A DNA stretch of 64,000 nucleotides from the NCBI GenBank assembly GCA_030248195.1, contig JASAND010024208.1, positions 16,964 to 80,963 on the forward strand, written 5' to 3'. Numbering within the stretch: the stretch's first letter is position 1; each line of letters opens with the position of its first letter. Shown in pieces: positions 33,779 through 44,424 of the stretch. Both the position numbers and the translations under genes were made by a program. Origin of the DNA: Trissonchulus latispiculum (taxonomy: Eukaryota > Nematoda > Enoplea > Enoplida > Ironidae). The notes under the pieces were generated by a model that saw only the letters and a program-made list of their open reading frames with translations, was not told the origin of the DNA and did no database searches.

Positions 33779-33979
33779 CAAAGGACAAATCAGAGGGCGC
33801 ACAAACTAATACCATCGCAGCAATTTGATTGGATAAGTTGTTCCAACCAAAGTTTAAACTTGAAGGAGCCAGCCTTTATCAAAACGGTTGACTATACAAA
33901 ATTGGTGTACCAAGCTGCAACAATTGTATCCAAACTTGACCTAAAAGTCATCAATAATGGTCCACAAATGGATAGTTAG
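33779..33979 (+). CDS. Unrecognised exon-like frame inside the foldback
   Basis: An open frame of 66 residues follows an acceptor-like TTTATTTATTATCAG. Composition is protein-like (QRAHKLIPSQQFDWISC.., KTVDYTKLVYQAATIVSKLD) and it ends at TAG 33977-33979. I do not recognise it. Its place in the core of a non-autonomous element suggests a captured host gene fragment; a chance frame is possible. Confidence 0.25.
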   Translation, partial: QRTNQRAHKLIPSQQFDWISCSNQSLNLKEPAFIKTVDYTKLVYQAATIVSKLDLKVINNGPQMDS

Positions 33980-34089
33980 ACATTTCGCGTGTCTTTGCTG
34001 CGGTATTTCTATTACTACTTTCTATTGCTTCATATTATTTGCTAAAAAAGACGAAATTTCAGAATTTTGCTAAATTAGCAAACAGAATC

Positions 34090-34593
34090 TAGTGTTTGAG
34101 GCCGGCCGGCTTCAGTCGGCCGGCGGCCGGCCGCCGGCCGACGACTTTTGCTCGCCGGCCGGCCGCCGGCTACCGGCCGGCCGGCCGGCCGGCGGCCGGG
34201 GAGGCCGGCCGGCGAACGGGCGACCGGCCGGCCGGCCGGCCGCCGGCTGGGATGCAAATCACCAATCAGAAATTTACAAAATAGGGCAACTAAGCTTAAA
34301 ATGGACTCCAAATCTAGTTTTTCTAATTTTTTATGTTATGCTGTGCTATTTTTGTGAGATAATATCCGAAAATAAATATCTTAGCAGTTATAATAACTGC
34401 ACTGCAAACTGCTCTAGGCCGGTAGCCGGCCGGCCGGCCGGCTGCCGGCCGGATTACGGGCTCACCGCCCGCGGGCCGGCCGGCCGGCTCACCGGCCGGC
34501 CGGCCGATGGGTGCGGCCGGGCCGGCCGGCGATCGTCCGGCCGGCGGCCGGCCGGCAGCCGGCCGGTGAAACCCCGGCCGGCCTCAAACACTA
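34090..34593. mobile_element. GGCCGG foldback with 8-bp TSD
   Basis: Ends TAGTGTTTGAGGCCGGCC and inverse; perfect TSD ACAGAATC at 34082-34089 and 34594-34601. Two arms (34090-34252 and 34417-34593) are almost pure GGCCGG / CCGGC around an AT-rich 165-bp core. Local GC and CpG are far above the surroundings. Long Gly/Arg/Pro/Ala frames on both strands are translations of the repeat and not genes. Confidence 0.85.
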
Positions 34594-35539
34594 ACAGAAT
34601 CACAACAAAAATGGACGGATGTACTTGATACCCAAAACAGAAAGAAGCAATCATAAGACTATAAGCTCCAACCAATCAGGCAGCACCCCTATGAAGTAGC
34701 GCTAGCCAATCAAGCTAAAAACTGGTTCGAAACAACCATCAAAGCTAGCCAAGATTTAGACCATAAAAGGAACAACTTTGAGCATTTTATAGTTCATTTC
34801 ATAGGATCAATTTCGCAAATTTTCTCCACACATTTTACGCAAGTATTAGTCCACGCTACTTATTTTGCAAATGCTAAATTTATTACTAATTAATTTGTTT
34901 TGTACTGAAAAATAAAATTTTGCAAAAAACCTCCCGTATAGGCAAAATAAATAAGTAAAAATGTTAACAAAAACAGCACTTTTGGCTTGATTGATCTGGA
35001 GTGACTTCAGGCTGCCTACCTTATTTTTAACTAGTTTAACCTACGTGCCGAATCGAGGGTTAAAAAAAGTCAGTGTAAAATGCTGCTGCAGAGTTAAAGG
35101 AGTTAAGTTTAACTCGCGCCCGAATAGCGGCAGTTAAAATTAACTCCGTGAATTTTAACCCCTTTGCGCTCGCGCGAATGCAGGTTAGGTTAAAAGAGTT
35201 AACTTTAACCCATGTTTGCGCGAATAGCTAGTTAAAAAATTTTAACTCCTTTAACTCGAGCTAGTTAAAATTAACTCATTTAACTCTTTTAACCATGGCG
35301 CGAAAAGGATCGAGTTAATTTTAACTCGTTTAACTCGTGCGCGAAAAGTCCCTCAGTCGTAGATGTCACGCGAGCTGACCAGAAAGATTATTGCATTCGC
35401 GGCTTATGTATGGATAGTAAACTAGGCTTCCAACCATTTAACTGACATTTCTGTATTTATTTTTCAATTGTAATGTCCTTAAGTGAAAAGTATGTAAAAC
35501 ATCATAAAGAAGTGTATTGTTTTGGTGCACATACATAAT

Positions 35540-36165
35540 CGGGGATCTTTTGCCAGATAGCAAAACTACCCAGCCTAACTTTTGATTTTTTTTGACCAAT
35601 TACTTTGAAATTTTGCATGGGTGCACACTGGAGGCTGATGAATTCAAAAATACAAAAATTTTAAAATTTTAAAAATTTAATAAAATTCTAAATTTTAGTT
35701 TGGTACAGGGGGACCAAGGGGAACCGAAAAAGTTTTTGAAAAAGTTTTGCTGGAAACTTGCATACAGTAGTTTTCTGGGGCGCTGAGCTCGAATCTGAAA
35801 TTCGTTTTTCGATTCAGCTTTTCGTTAGCTCAAGGCTTACATGTTAAGCTTACAACTTTAGCTTATACTGAGCTAACAAAAAGCTGAATCGAAAAACGGA
35901 TTTCAGTTTTGTGCTCAGCACCCCCGAAAACCATTAGGTATATGCAAGTTTTCAACAAATTGATTTTGAAAAAATTTTTCGATCACCCTGGTCGCTCCTT
36001 AGCAAACTAAAATTTAAAATTTTTTAAAATTTTAAAATTTTTGTATTTTTAATTTACCAGCCTCCAGTATGCACCCATACAAAATTTCAAAGTTATTGGT
36101 CAAAAAAATCAAACGTTAGAGCAGGGAGGGGGAGCGTAAAAGATTCAATCCGAGAACTCTCATCA
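35540..36165. mobile_element. Hairpin MITE, variant copy
   Basis: The arms pair from GATCTTTTGCCAG / GCGTAAAAGATT inward (TTTGACCAATTACTTTGAAA, then GCTGAATCGAAAA) to the shared core GTTAAGCTTACAACTTTAGC. It differs from the 13976 copy in its outer third. The TSD is not clear. Confidence 0.65.
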
Positions 36166-37740
36166 GTCAAAACCACTCAACTTTGGATTTATAAGTGAGG
36201 AAGTAAGTCTTTAGCCAATAGTCCAATAGCTCAACAAAGAAGCAGGCTATATTTAAACAGTTTAGTCGTCCGCTAAGTCCTCAAATTTTCTCATATGCAG
36301 TATCTAATAATGACTTTAGATGAAAGATAGATGATGAATATATATTTAGGTTCATATATTAAGGTATTGGAAAATGCTTATGTATAAATTTATTTGAGGC
36401 ATAGCACAGTTTTAAAATATCGAAGGTTGTTTTGCAAGTGCAAGTTGTAGGATCGCCTTATACTGTAGTTTATTTGTACGAAAGATTGGCTTAACAATTC
36501 ATATCTTAAATTAGTTTTGAGAGGAAGTTGTGGACAATGGTTGAGTAAAGTGAAGCAAATTAGTTTCTCTGTTGCTGGTTTTCTGGAACCGATAATATAT
36601 ATGTAGAGCAGGAAGAAGTCTTCGAACCTGTATTTATTTTATACTGTGTCAACAACACTTGGAAGAAAATTGCCTGGATATAGATGAAAACTGTTGAAAA
36701 CATAGCCTTTATAGTTACCACGACGTAATTAGCTATCTGCAAAACAGATGCGTTTTCTATTGAAACATTTTGACTTTCTTACCATTAGTGATTTAGCATT
36801 AAGAACAACTGATGTTCTTTGGGAGAATCAATCTTTCATAAATTTGGTGACATGTTACAAATCATCCAATTATATAACCTTGCTTTGAGAAAAGTGTGTG
36901 CTTAGTTCGTTTCTGTGCAGACGCAAACGGACAAACTTCTAAATAATTTACATTCATATTTAATTAATTCCAAATGATAGCAGCTCTTTTTAGTCAACAA
37001 GAGGATTCAGCAGTCGCGTAATACCTGGAGCATACGGTAGATTAATATCACAGCCTATTTCATGTCTCGTTCTTCCTATTATAAAATATTCTATCTGAGC
37101 ACATGGCAAGAACCTGCGTAATAACAGAAGTAGATACCCACTTAGACTTAACTACAATGCTTTAGCAGAACCTGATGCTTTAGTTTTCCATTATGCGCAA
37201 GTGATAAAATTTTAGTTCGGATGAAATTTCCGGACCTTCAAAGGAGCAGATGATAATTCGATACACGAAAGATTTCCGCTGAAGACTGAAATAAGGTGCC
37301 AACCTAAAACTATTTAAAGTTAAATTTCCAGTTCAGCAGGTTATACTCACCTGGCAGTAATGTGGCACACTGAAACTTTTTCTTGAGCTAGGCCTATCAG
37401 TTTTATTTCTTTCTATTCGTTTCTACTGTAATGCATATTGTCGGGTATTTCCTGGAAATAATGTGGCTGATCTAGAAGTAAAGTACTCTCCCAATCATGA
37501 GTTTAGTACCTTAAATTAGAAATTCAGCCGAAACCTTGCACACTAACCACACCTTCTTTAACCATTTAATGCAGTCAAGGAACTGACAGCGCTACGATTT
37601 CACCGAATCAACAATGGAGTAAAAATTAACTTAAACAAATCCAATAGCTCTAGAATATATAGCAACAAACAGTCACAATTTAATTATTTACTATTAGCTA
37701 TTAGTAAGTACTCTACTGTACTTTTATTTTAGCAGGCTAG
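36166..37740. other. Upstream region of the receptor gene, no feature
   Basis: AT-rich, low in repeats. TACTTTTATTTTAGCAG directly before the receptor ATG would serve as a 3' splice site of an intron in the 5' untranslated region; the matching donor cannot be chosen. No coding frame supported. Confidence 0.4.
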
Positions 37741-38820
37741 ATGAGCTACATGGTTCTTAAATTTAATCATTCGTATACGACGTACGACGTCATGGTCCAA
37801 AAGTGGCAGTTCTATGGAATTCCGGAACGTACTCCCTTTTTTATTGCCTATATGATTGTTGGGAACACAATATCAATATGCGGAACATTAGGTTATTTGC
37901 TGTTTTTCTTCGTAATTGGAACTGACAAATCCAACACCTTCAACAATTCCTTTTACAAGCTGGCTTGTAGCCTTGGAGTTCCTGACACCATGACTCTTGT
38001 GCTACACTACGGGTATTTAACTCTGACAGCGTTGGTAGGGGAGTCAAATCTGAACTTTTGGCACGTTTACTGGGTTGGTTTTCTACACGATGTTTGCTTT
38101 TGGTCAGTGGTTGGTCATATGATAATTGTTTGCCTTAACCGCCTATCTGCTGTCATATGGATGGTTGACTACCACAAATTCTATGAGGATAAGAAGCTGT
38201 ATGGTTGGATACTCTTGTGCTACATACTGGGATTTGGTGTGCCTATAACCATGTGGACCTGTACATGTTACTACCATGTGCCCAGTGGCTGGGGATGGGA
38301 GTTCAGCTGTGGAGACCCCAACGCATCCTGTGCCACATTTGCCATGAAACTGAACGAGATCTTTTGCTTTGCCACAGTGGTCATACTCACAGGTGTTCAT
38401 GTGATCATTTTTGTCAAAGTATGCACGATCAGTAGAAAGCATCGCAGCGTCAGCGATGCCAGTCAACGGGCCGAAGAAATGCGTCAGCGTGAGCGGGCAA
38501 AAAAGGAAAAGGCAATGGCCCTTCAGTTTTTCATGATTTCCGTCATTCTAGGGATTCATGTTGTTTTCTTTTGGGTAGTCACCCCCTTGGTTCAGGCCGG
38601 AGCTATACCTCCTAATGTTGGAATGGTGATCCTGCACATATGCCTTATTATGAACAGTGCCATTAATCCTTTCATGTACCTTATTTTGGCATCTGATGGT
38701 AGAAGGGCAGTCGTCGCCCTGTTTAGACGGTTCTTTGTAGCAGAACGTACGACAGTGTTAGATTCTAAGCATACTGGAGGAGCTGGAAACTTCACACTAA
38801 GAACCCGCATTCAAAAATAG
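37741..38820 (+). CDS. Srx-like seven-transmembrane receptor, single coding exon
   Basis: A rhodopsin-superfamily receptor of 359 residues at the plasma membrane, probably a chemosensory or peptide receptor; ligand unknown. Helices at about 33-58 (with GN 41-42), 71-99, 109-140, 153-177, 204-230, 258-284 and 293-317. Helix 3 ends NRL (133-135) where class A has DRY; helix 7 has NPFMY (309-313), the NPxxY motif. Cys119 near helix 3 and Cys190/197 in loop 2 may bond. One N-glycosylation sequon, NHS at 9-11. The 30-residue intracellular loop 3 is very basic (ERAKKEKAM). FYKLACSLG and the FF of helix 6 resemble nematode Srx receptors. No introns or breaks. Confidence 0.85.
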   Translation: MSYMVLKFNHSYTTYDVMVQKWQFYGIPERTPFFIAYMIVGNTISICGTLGYLLFFFVIGTDKSNTFNNSFYKLACSLGVPDTMTLVLHYGYLTLTALVGESNLNFWHVYWVGFLHDVCFWSVVGHMIIVCLNRLSAVIWMVDYHKFYEDKKLYGWILLCYILGFGVPITMWTCTCYYHVPSGWGWEFSCGDPNASCATFAMKLNEIFCFATVVILTGVHVIIFVKVCTISRKHRSVSDASQRAEEMRQRERAKKEKAMALQFFMISVILGIHVVFFWVVTPLVQAGAIPPNVGMVILHICLIMNSAINPFMYLILASDGRRAVVALFRRFFVAERTTVLDSKHTGGAGNFTLRTRIQK

Positions 38821-39632
38821 CTCTGTGAGCTGAAGTGAACTTCTATTTGTTGCCTATGATCAAGTTTGCTACAATTTCACAAAAACTAAACAATGTACAA
38901 TAATCACTATTTACTCAATTCCTTGCACTTATTCTTGACATCTGTTCTTCTTTGTGTCCCCCATGATAACTGCTGCAAAAATGCACTGATCGTGATATGT
39001 AACATCGTCTGGTTCCGTGCAACTGAAACATTGATTAAAACTTATCACTATACTGCGTGAAAAATTAACCTTATAACTGAAAAAATGTCAAGAGTCCATA
39101 ATTTGTTTGTCTGTAAACGAGACAAAGTAAATTAGTTGGCAGATTAATGGAGTTAGTATGGTAGTACTACAAACATCCCTTCGTTTTAGGGCATTTAGAA
39201 AGGGAAGAGAGGGAAGAGAAGAATGCACTAGAAACACTTACAATTTTTTTAAATATTAGGGGAAACAGCAGACATTCGGGATCTTTAGCTCGTTCGATGG
39301 ATGGTGCAAAGAATCTAAAAGCTGTTCCGTAACACCTATATACGGGGGGTGGGAAAAATTTTGTCTTCGATTTTGCTGAAAAGTTGTATTCCTGTGCTTC
39401 CGAGGTCGCAGAACACGAATCTGAAATCCGTTTTTCGTTTCAGTTTTTCGTTATGTCAGTATGTTCATCTTAAGCTTAAAACTTTAGCTTATATTGAGCT
39501 AACGAAAAGCTGAATCAAGAAAGTTATCAAGAAGCTGAATCAAGAAGAAAGGTGAATCAAGAAGAAGAAAAGTTATCCTCATCACATGTTTATATGCGTC
39601 TGAACTAAAACGCATCTGACTGGGTAATCGCC
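38821..39632. other. 3' flank of the receptor with a hairpin-MITE fragment
   Basis: 39340-39530 holds half of the hairpin MITE (TTTTGTCTTCGATTTTGCTG, GCAGAACACGAATCTGAA, AAAGCTGAATCAAG), followed by a short GAATCAAGAAGAA repeat. Nothing else recognised. Confidence 0.55.
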
Positions 39633-39900
39633 TACCTTATGTTAAACTTACGTGTATAAGGGAGCCCCCTCCCCCGAGGTATCAGGGGGTGGGGGTGGGG
39701 TGGAGGGTTCCCGCTTAGCGTTGTTAGGCGTGTGTTTATATGCAACCGAACTTAAATGCACTGATGAGGATTACGGTAGCGAAGTAGTCAAATATATTTC
39801 AGTTCGGCTGCATAAAAACACACGCTTAATAACGCGTACATAATAATAACGCTAAGCGGGACCCTCCTGAAATCTCGGACATAAGTTTAACATAAGGTAA
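39633..39900. mobile_element. Short foldback CTTATGTTAAACTTA
   Basis: CCTTATGTTAAACTTACGTG at the left mirrors GACATAAGTTTAACATAAGG at the right, with inner pairs GGGTTCCCGCTTAGCGTT / AACGCTAAGCGGGACCC. The 63-residue ORF over it is a repeat product. The TSD is unclear. Confidence 0.6.
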
Positions 39901-40444
39901 CATTAATAGCCAATCAGATCTCGCAGCCCATTTCTATTAGGAATAGCCAATCTTCCCACTCTTCCTCATTATGTACTCTTGCTAACACCTATTCCCATCA
40001 ATTTGAGCTATTTTACTTTGGATGGATGCTGGCTTCCGATCAACTGACAGAGAAGCAAAGATTTGTTGAGCCCATGTGGCGACATTATTAATTACTGGAG
40101 TGAAGAAAATTACTGACCCTGCTTTTGTGAATAAATCGCTTCGACATATAAATCTTGAAGACTAACTTGTTTTCGGAGGAGCAGGTTTCAAACACGTTCG
40201 AGCAGTCGCAATCATCTTCAAACAGTTTTCTCATGGTTTGGAGTTGGAACAATGTTGGAAAAGGATCAACGCTAACGCAACTTAAAACACAGTATCTTAA
40301 AATCTAAAGTATCTTACACGTCCTGCAATTTTAGTATCCTGCATACTAAGCACTACCCATTCTATATTAATAAATAAATAAATACAACATGAGCAAGGAA
40401 GTAACTAATTGCTTGTATTAAATGTATTAACTGTATTAAGTGAT

Positions 40445-41640
40445 TTAGTTCTGTTCTTTTAGTAGTATATACAAGTTATGTCGATCATACTTTTCTGACA
40501 TCCTAGAGTTCATACACCTTCCATAAACTCTCATTGCTTTCTTGAAGGCAACGTTTCCGTCATGAACACAAATTGTTGCGTCTCGCCGTTTTGCTCCAGC
40601 ATCTATTGAATCTTGAATAAAGTTATCTTGGCACCTGAAAATGACATTATCCGGTTAATTAACTAGCTCAAAGTTCTCAGTGCTTGTTGCCTCAACATTT
40701 GCATATATATTGTCGTGCCTGGTGATGTGTTTAGGCTATATGAGTACGATCATGTACATGCGTTTGCATAGTGTAATTTGAGTGAGACTTAACTTTAACC
40801 TCAGCTGTAATAGAAGTGCTGCGGAAATTTGCATATAATTAATAATAATACAAGTAAACTATTTTCAACTCAAGACCTTCCTTTCCTTCAAGACTGCATG
40901 ACTGCCAGAAAGGGCTGGGAACAGCATTAATCGTATTAACACTTTGTTTGCTCTTAGGTAAAAAAGAATAGCTAATTTCCACGTACTCTTTCAGACAGCT
41001 CTTGGCTCCTTCAATAATGCACTTAGCATAGTTTTTGTTGACTTCTGCCTTAGCGTTTTGCCTTCGTGATTTTCCATTCCGATCCTGTCTTCGTTCTTCT
41101 CTTTCCGCCTTTTTCTCTTCGCGTTCCGCTTGTCTTCCTTCCTTTCCCTTTTCCCCGTCCTTCCGTTCCGCTTGCCGAGCTTCTTTTTCTTGTCGCTTCT
41201 CCTCTCGTCGCGCAGCCCTATCCTCTTTTCCTTGGCTTAAAGTTTTTTCTTCGTCATGATTTGCCTGGGTCAGAAGGAAATCATAATTATGGGAAGACAC
41301 ACAATTTCCATTGAATTACAGCGTGCATAACAAACGTTCTAAAGTCAGGAAACAAATTCTGAAAACTTAAAAATTCTTGTGTTGAGCATCCCATAGACAC
41401 TCGACGTTTGAGCGGAAATATCATCTGAAGTGACTCTTTTATTCTTAGCGAATTCGCCTTTAAAATAAAGAGCAAGCCTTACCAGTGCAACTGGAAATTA
41501 ATACTGTCCAAAGCTTAAGTTGAACAGCTGAACAAAAAATTTCAGAGGACTTATGAACAAAAATTATTTCCTCATTTACTTACCGAATACACAAGTCCAA
41601 TGAGAAGCCAAAGAAAAATTAACATAAAATTATAGTTCAT
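40445..41640 (-). CDS. Secreted charged Cys-containing protein, three exons (gene A)
   Basis: I do not recognise this family. Exon 1 (41584-41640) encodes 19 residues, MNYNFMLIFLWLLIGLVYS, a signal peptide; donor GTAAGT, phase 0. Exon 2 (40987-41264, acceptor CCTTCTGACCCAG) holds about 60 residues of Glu/Lys/Arg repeat (KRQEKEARQAERK) likely to form a charged helix, then CIIEGAKSCLKE; donor GTACGT, phase 2. Exon 3 (40445-40634, acceptor TCATTTTCAG) begins with Cys and has ICVHDGNVAFKKAMRVYGRC, ending at TAA 40445-40447. Total 174 residues, five Cys. Exon phases and the C-x7-C-L motif match gene B and gene D. Function unknown; predicted extracellular. Confidence 0.7.
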
Positions 41641-42686
41641 AATTGCAAAATCAAAATAGCGACAACCAATAAAGTGAAATTATCGCTAATTCCGCTGCTG
41701 TCGCATCCTATTTTTATTTAAAAAATGTTATTTCATATTTAATTATTCTTCAATTATTTACCTATTTAGTGCAAAAACTAGACTTATTACATTTGCTGTT
41801 AACAAAAGCTGAGCACAAATTTAGGAATCACACGGTTTTGGCTGTTATCCAACTTACTTGGCTGTTATGTTTTGTGGTTGTGTAGTTGAGATGACAGCAA
41901 TTACAAAATCCTGTCATGTAAAAATACAAAATCAGTGCCACGAAGTCGACTCCATTAATAATGATAAGCACATAGCAGGGTAGTATGGAAAATGGGAAGG
42001 AATTCTATCACACTAATCTATCTATCATGCAGAAGCAGGAAAAAGTAAATATATATGCAGCAAATATATAAATTAATTTCCTTTAGACATTTTAAACATA
42101 TAAATATATTATAAATTACGTTAGTGATGTTGCATGAGCACGACGTTATAACCGAACTGCTAGTAACCAGACCAGTTGTCTGTTCTACAGTGGGAGTTCC
42201 TTGTCTTTTCAATTTTTCGCTAGCTCTTCATATCTGGCTTCGCCTTCGAACTGCTCTGACTTTGGAGCATCTCGTTAACCTGCACACCAAATCAAAAATT
42301 CATTAATCAGATTTGGTTGTTTCAGCATCAACGCTCAGTTTTCCTAAACGGAATTTTGAATTCTTATTTCGTTCTACGTTTCCAGTCCTTACAACAGCTG
42401 GCAAGGTCTAATATATGTTCTCATTATAGTCGACATTTCCCTCCATTTTGACTTCAACTAGTTCGACAAGACTCGGGACAAGATATGTGAACAAACGCTA
42501 ACACTTAAATCCATACAAACTGTTCATTTTGACAATGGCACTAAAAAATTTAATTGTAAAGGATCCGGACCACAGGACCTCCTACATACGTATATCTTGT
42601 ATCTATATTTGTCATATAAATATACATTAAAATGGAAACGCTTTTATGGGACAAAGTCAAAGGCCATCTATATCTCCCGCCATCTC
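41641..42686. other. Intergenic; possible orphan exon
   Basis: 41715-41728 (TTTAAATAAAAATA on the minus strand) is a weak TATA candidate for gene A. Near 42278 a minus-strand acceptor (TTTGGTGTGCAG) precedes a 19-residue frame VNEMLQSQSSSKAKPDMKS, which could be a decayed exon of the same family. No firm gene. Confidence 0.3.
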
Positions 42687-42878
42687 CGGTCTCTCTCGTT
42701 TACCCCCTCCCACTCAAAGCTCTTAAGATTGACCAAATGAGCTAAAATTTGGTATGGGTATGTTTTGAAAAATTTTGCGATATTTGAACTCAGCATGGTC
42801 AAAAACGTACCCATTTTATCTTATTTGGTTGTTTTAAAAATTATTGAGTAGTGGGGGTGCGTAAACGTGACAAGACCC
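42687..42878. mobile_element. Hairpin MITE, 192-bp internally deleted copy
   Basis: Outer arms match 13976-14572 (ACTCAAAGCTCTTAAGATTGAC; TTTGCGATATTTGAACTCAGC) but the central hairpin core is missing. Flanks GCCATCTC (42679-42686) and AACATCTC (42879-42886) form an imperfect 8-bp TSD. Confidence 0.65.
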
Positions 42879-43147
42879 AACATCTCTTCTTACAAAATTT
42901 CGTCTGAACTTATTCATTCGCATTCAGTTTTGCAAAATCTAAGATTTTTGCAGTGACTTTCACACTTTTTTGAAAGTAGGACAACTGCGAAGCTTTAATT
43001 CATAACTAACTACTGTATGTACCCAATTTCTTTATAGAAGAAATGATTAATTTTACAGGAATCGAGGAGATTGCAAATTGGTCCAATATAAGTGTTTGTT
43101 TAGTGACAACAGTTAATGCATTATTATCGTTTTCTTCGTCGCCAGAC

Positions 43148-43205
43148 TTATCCAGTTGACTTGGATAGACATCCTTCGTGAACTGTCGTGTCGTTTGCTT
43201 GACAA
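43148..43205 (-). CDS. Candidate terminal exon of the secreted family (C3)
   Basis: After the strong acceptor ATTCTCTATTTCAG the exon reads one base, then Cys: CQANDTTVHEGCLSKSTG and TAA. Start phase and leading Cys match the last exons of genes A and B; CQAND resembles CQDNF of gene A. A tiny exon upstream (43330-43343, between CCTATCCCAG and GTAAAG) has the right phases (0 in, 2 out) but is far shorter than exon 2 elsewhere. No signal-peptide exon was found, so this may be an orphan or an alternative last exon of gene B. Confidence 0.4.
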
Positions 43206-43652
43206 CTGAAATAGAGAATGTGACATGATGAAGCAAACTAATAGTAAAATAGTAAAAACATATGTAAAAAAATCAAAATATTAAAATTCTGACTACATAG
43301 TTAGTGCTCAGAGTCTCATATGCCTTTACCTTTTTGGATCGCCCTGGGATAGGAAATAACTAATGTTGGTTCGCAGTGAACTCAAACGGTTGCAATTAAG
43401 TGGCACTTTTAAAGAGTTGTGACTGCTATGGCTTGGATGGCAAACGTCATGTCGTTGCGGCTGCGATTGTGGATGAGTTAGATGTCACTTAATAGAATAA
43501 GCGATCAAGCATTTTCCAAGCATGATAAGTGTAAAGCAATACTTTCAAAGGGTCTCGATATCTAAAAATAGGCGATATTGCTGTACTATTGTTGCAAGAA
43601 GAATGGGTCTGCTCCGTGTTGGATTACAGGACGAACTAGCTCAACCTCACTT

Positions 43653-43996
43653 TTACCATTTGCGTTTAAGGTGCTGCTTGCTTTCCTTACGGGTATTTTT
43701 CACTCTCACGGTTTTAATACTTTGCGAAAACAGCCAAGCCTTACGAAGCAACTTATTTTCTTGCTCTTCAACATTTTGGAACCAGTCCCTTATCTTTTAG
43801 GTGAAACTGTAAGGGATTTTTAGTTTTTGACATTATTCTTTCTTTAGGCAGTCGAGCCACCGGATTAATCGTTTTGGGCTGCAAATAAGGTATAAAATGA
43901 ACATCTTCGCTTTTGACCATTGAGCTATTTGTAACGGCTAAGTGTAACGGTGTTCGAAAGTTGTCATTTTTGAGGAAATCAGTTTGTTCAACATTT
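43653..43996 (-). pseudogene. Ankyrin-repeat-like fragment with a frameshift
   Basis: A frame without ATG opens after a possible acceptor (AACATGTAACAG) and reads FLKNDNFRTPLHLAVTNSS, which fits the ankyrin core D-x-x-x-R/T-TPLHLA. It continues for about 50 residues and stops at 43768-43770. From the same place another frame, one base shifted, continues with IRDWFQNVEEQENKLLRKAW and a Lys/Arg-rich tail to TAA at 43653-43655. I read this as one decayed exon broken by a single indel. Upstream exons were not identified. Confidence 0.35.
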
Positions 43997-44285
43997 CTGT
44001 TACATGTTCAAGACAATGTTGGTTTATTTATGCTTTATGATTATGGTCTATTTGATCGTCTTTTACACAGTTCACACGCTACACAGTTTTGAGAAATTGA
44101 TGTTTAGAGATGGACGGTCGGTCGATGGACGGTCGATCGTTTCACTAGTGTGTCAGAAAAGTAAGGTATTTTGCTGTATCGCATTACCAGCAAAATGTAC
44201 TCATCATAAGCTTTCAAATGATGTGTAATCCGCTTCCCAATACGGTTGAAAAACGCAGATTGAAAAACCTACACCTTAAAAGATG

Positions 44286-44424
44286 CTATCGTAATTTAGC
44301 ATATATATACCTGTTCTTAGTGTTGCAAGCATCCAGAACGCTCTGACATGTGACTCCGTTTGGACATATAGCCGAAACATCTGCTAGACTTCCGAGGCTT
44401 GGCAAAATCGGTTCTCCTGTACAC
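44286..44424 (-). CDS. Candidate terminal exon of the secreted family (C')
   Basis: The acceptor GCTTCTTTGCACTTCCAG is followed by one base and CTGEPILPSLGSLADVSAIC, then PNGVTCQSVLDACNTKNR, ending at TAG 44286-44288. It has 45 residues, exactly the length of gene B's last exon, starts with the same CTG tripeptide and has four Cys. Alternatively a donor (GTATAT at 44310) ends it in phase 2. No own signal exon is seen. It lies 970 bp downstream of gene B's last exon in the same orientation. Confidence 0.45.

Larger units (their letters stand above)
33319..35352. mobile_element. GGGCCTTTTCGCGC foldback with GAGTTAAA arms
   Basis: GGGCCTTTTCGCGCGCGAGTT at the left mirrors ACTCGTGCGCGAAAAGTCCC at the right. 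Arms (33319-33555 and 35030-35352) are tandem and inverted GAGTTAAA / TTTTAACTC motifs. Flanking triplets TAA and TCA do not match well, so the TSD is unproven. The 1.5-kb core contains an unrecognised 67-codon frame and the GGCCGG foldback. Confidence 0.65.

Noticed and set aside
34075..34675. Gly/Arg/Pro/Ala-rich frames up to 178 residues on both strands
   Set aside because: They exist in all frames because the GGCCGG repeat has no stop codons.
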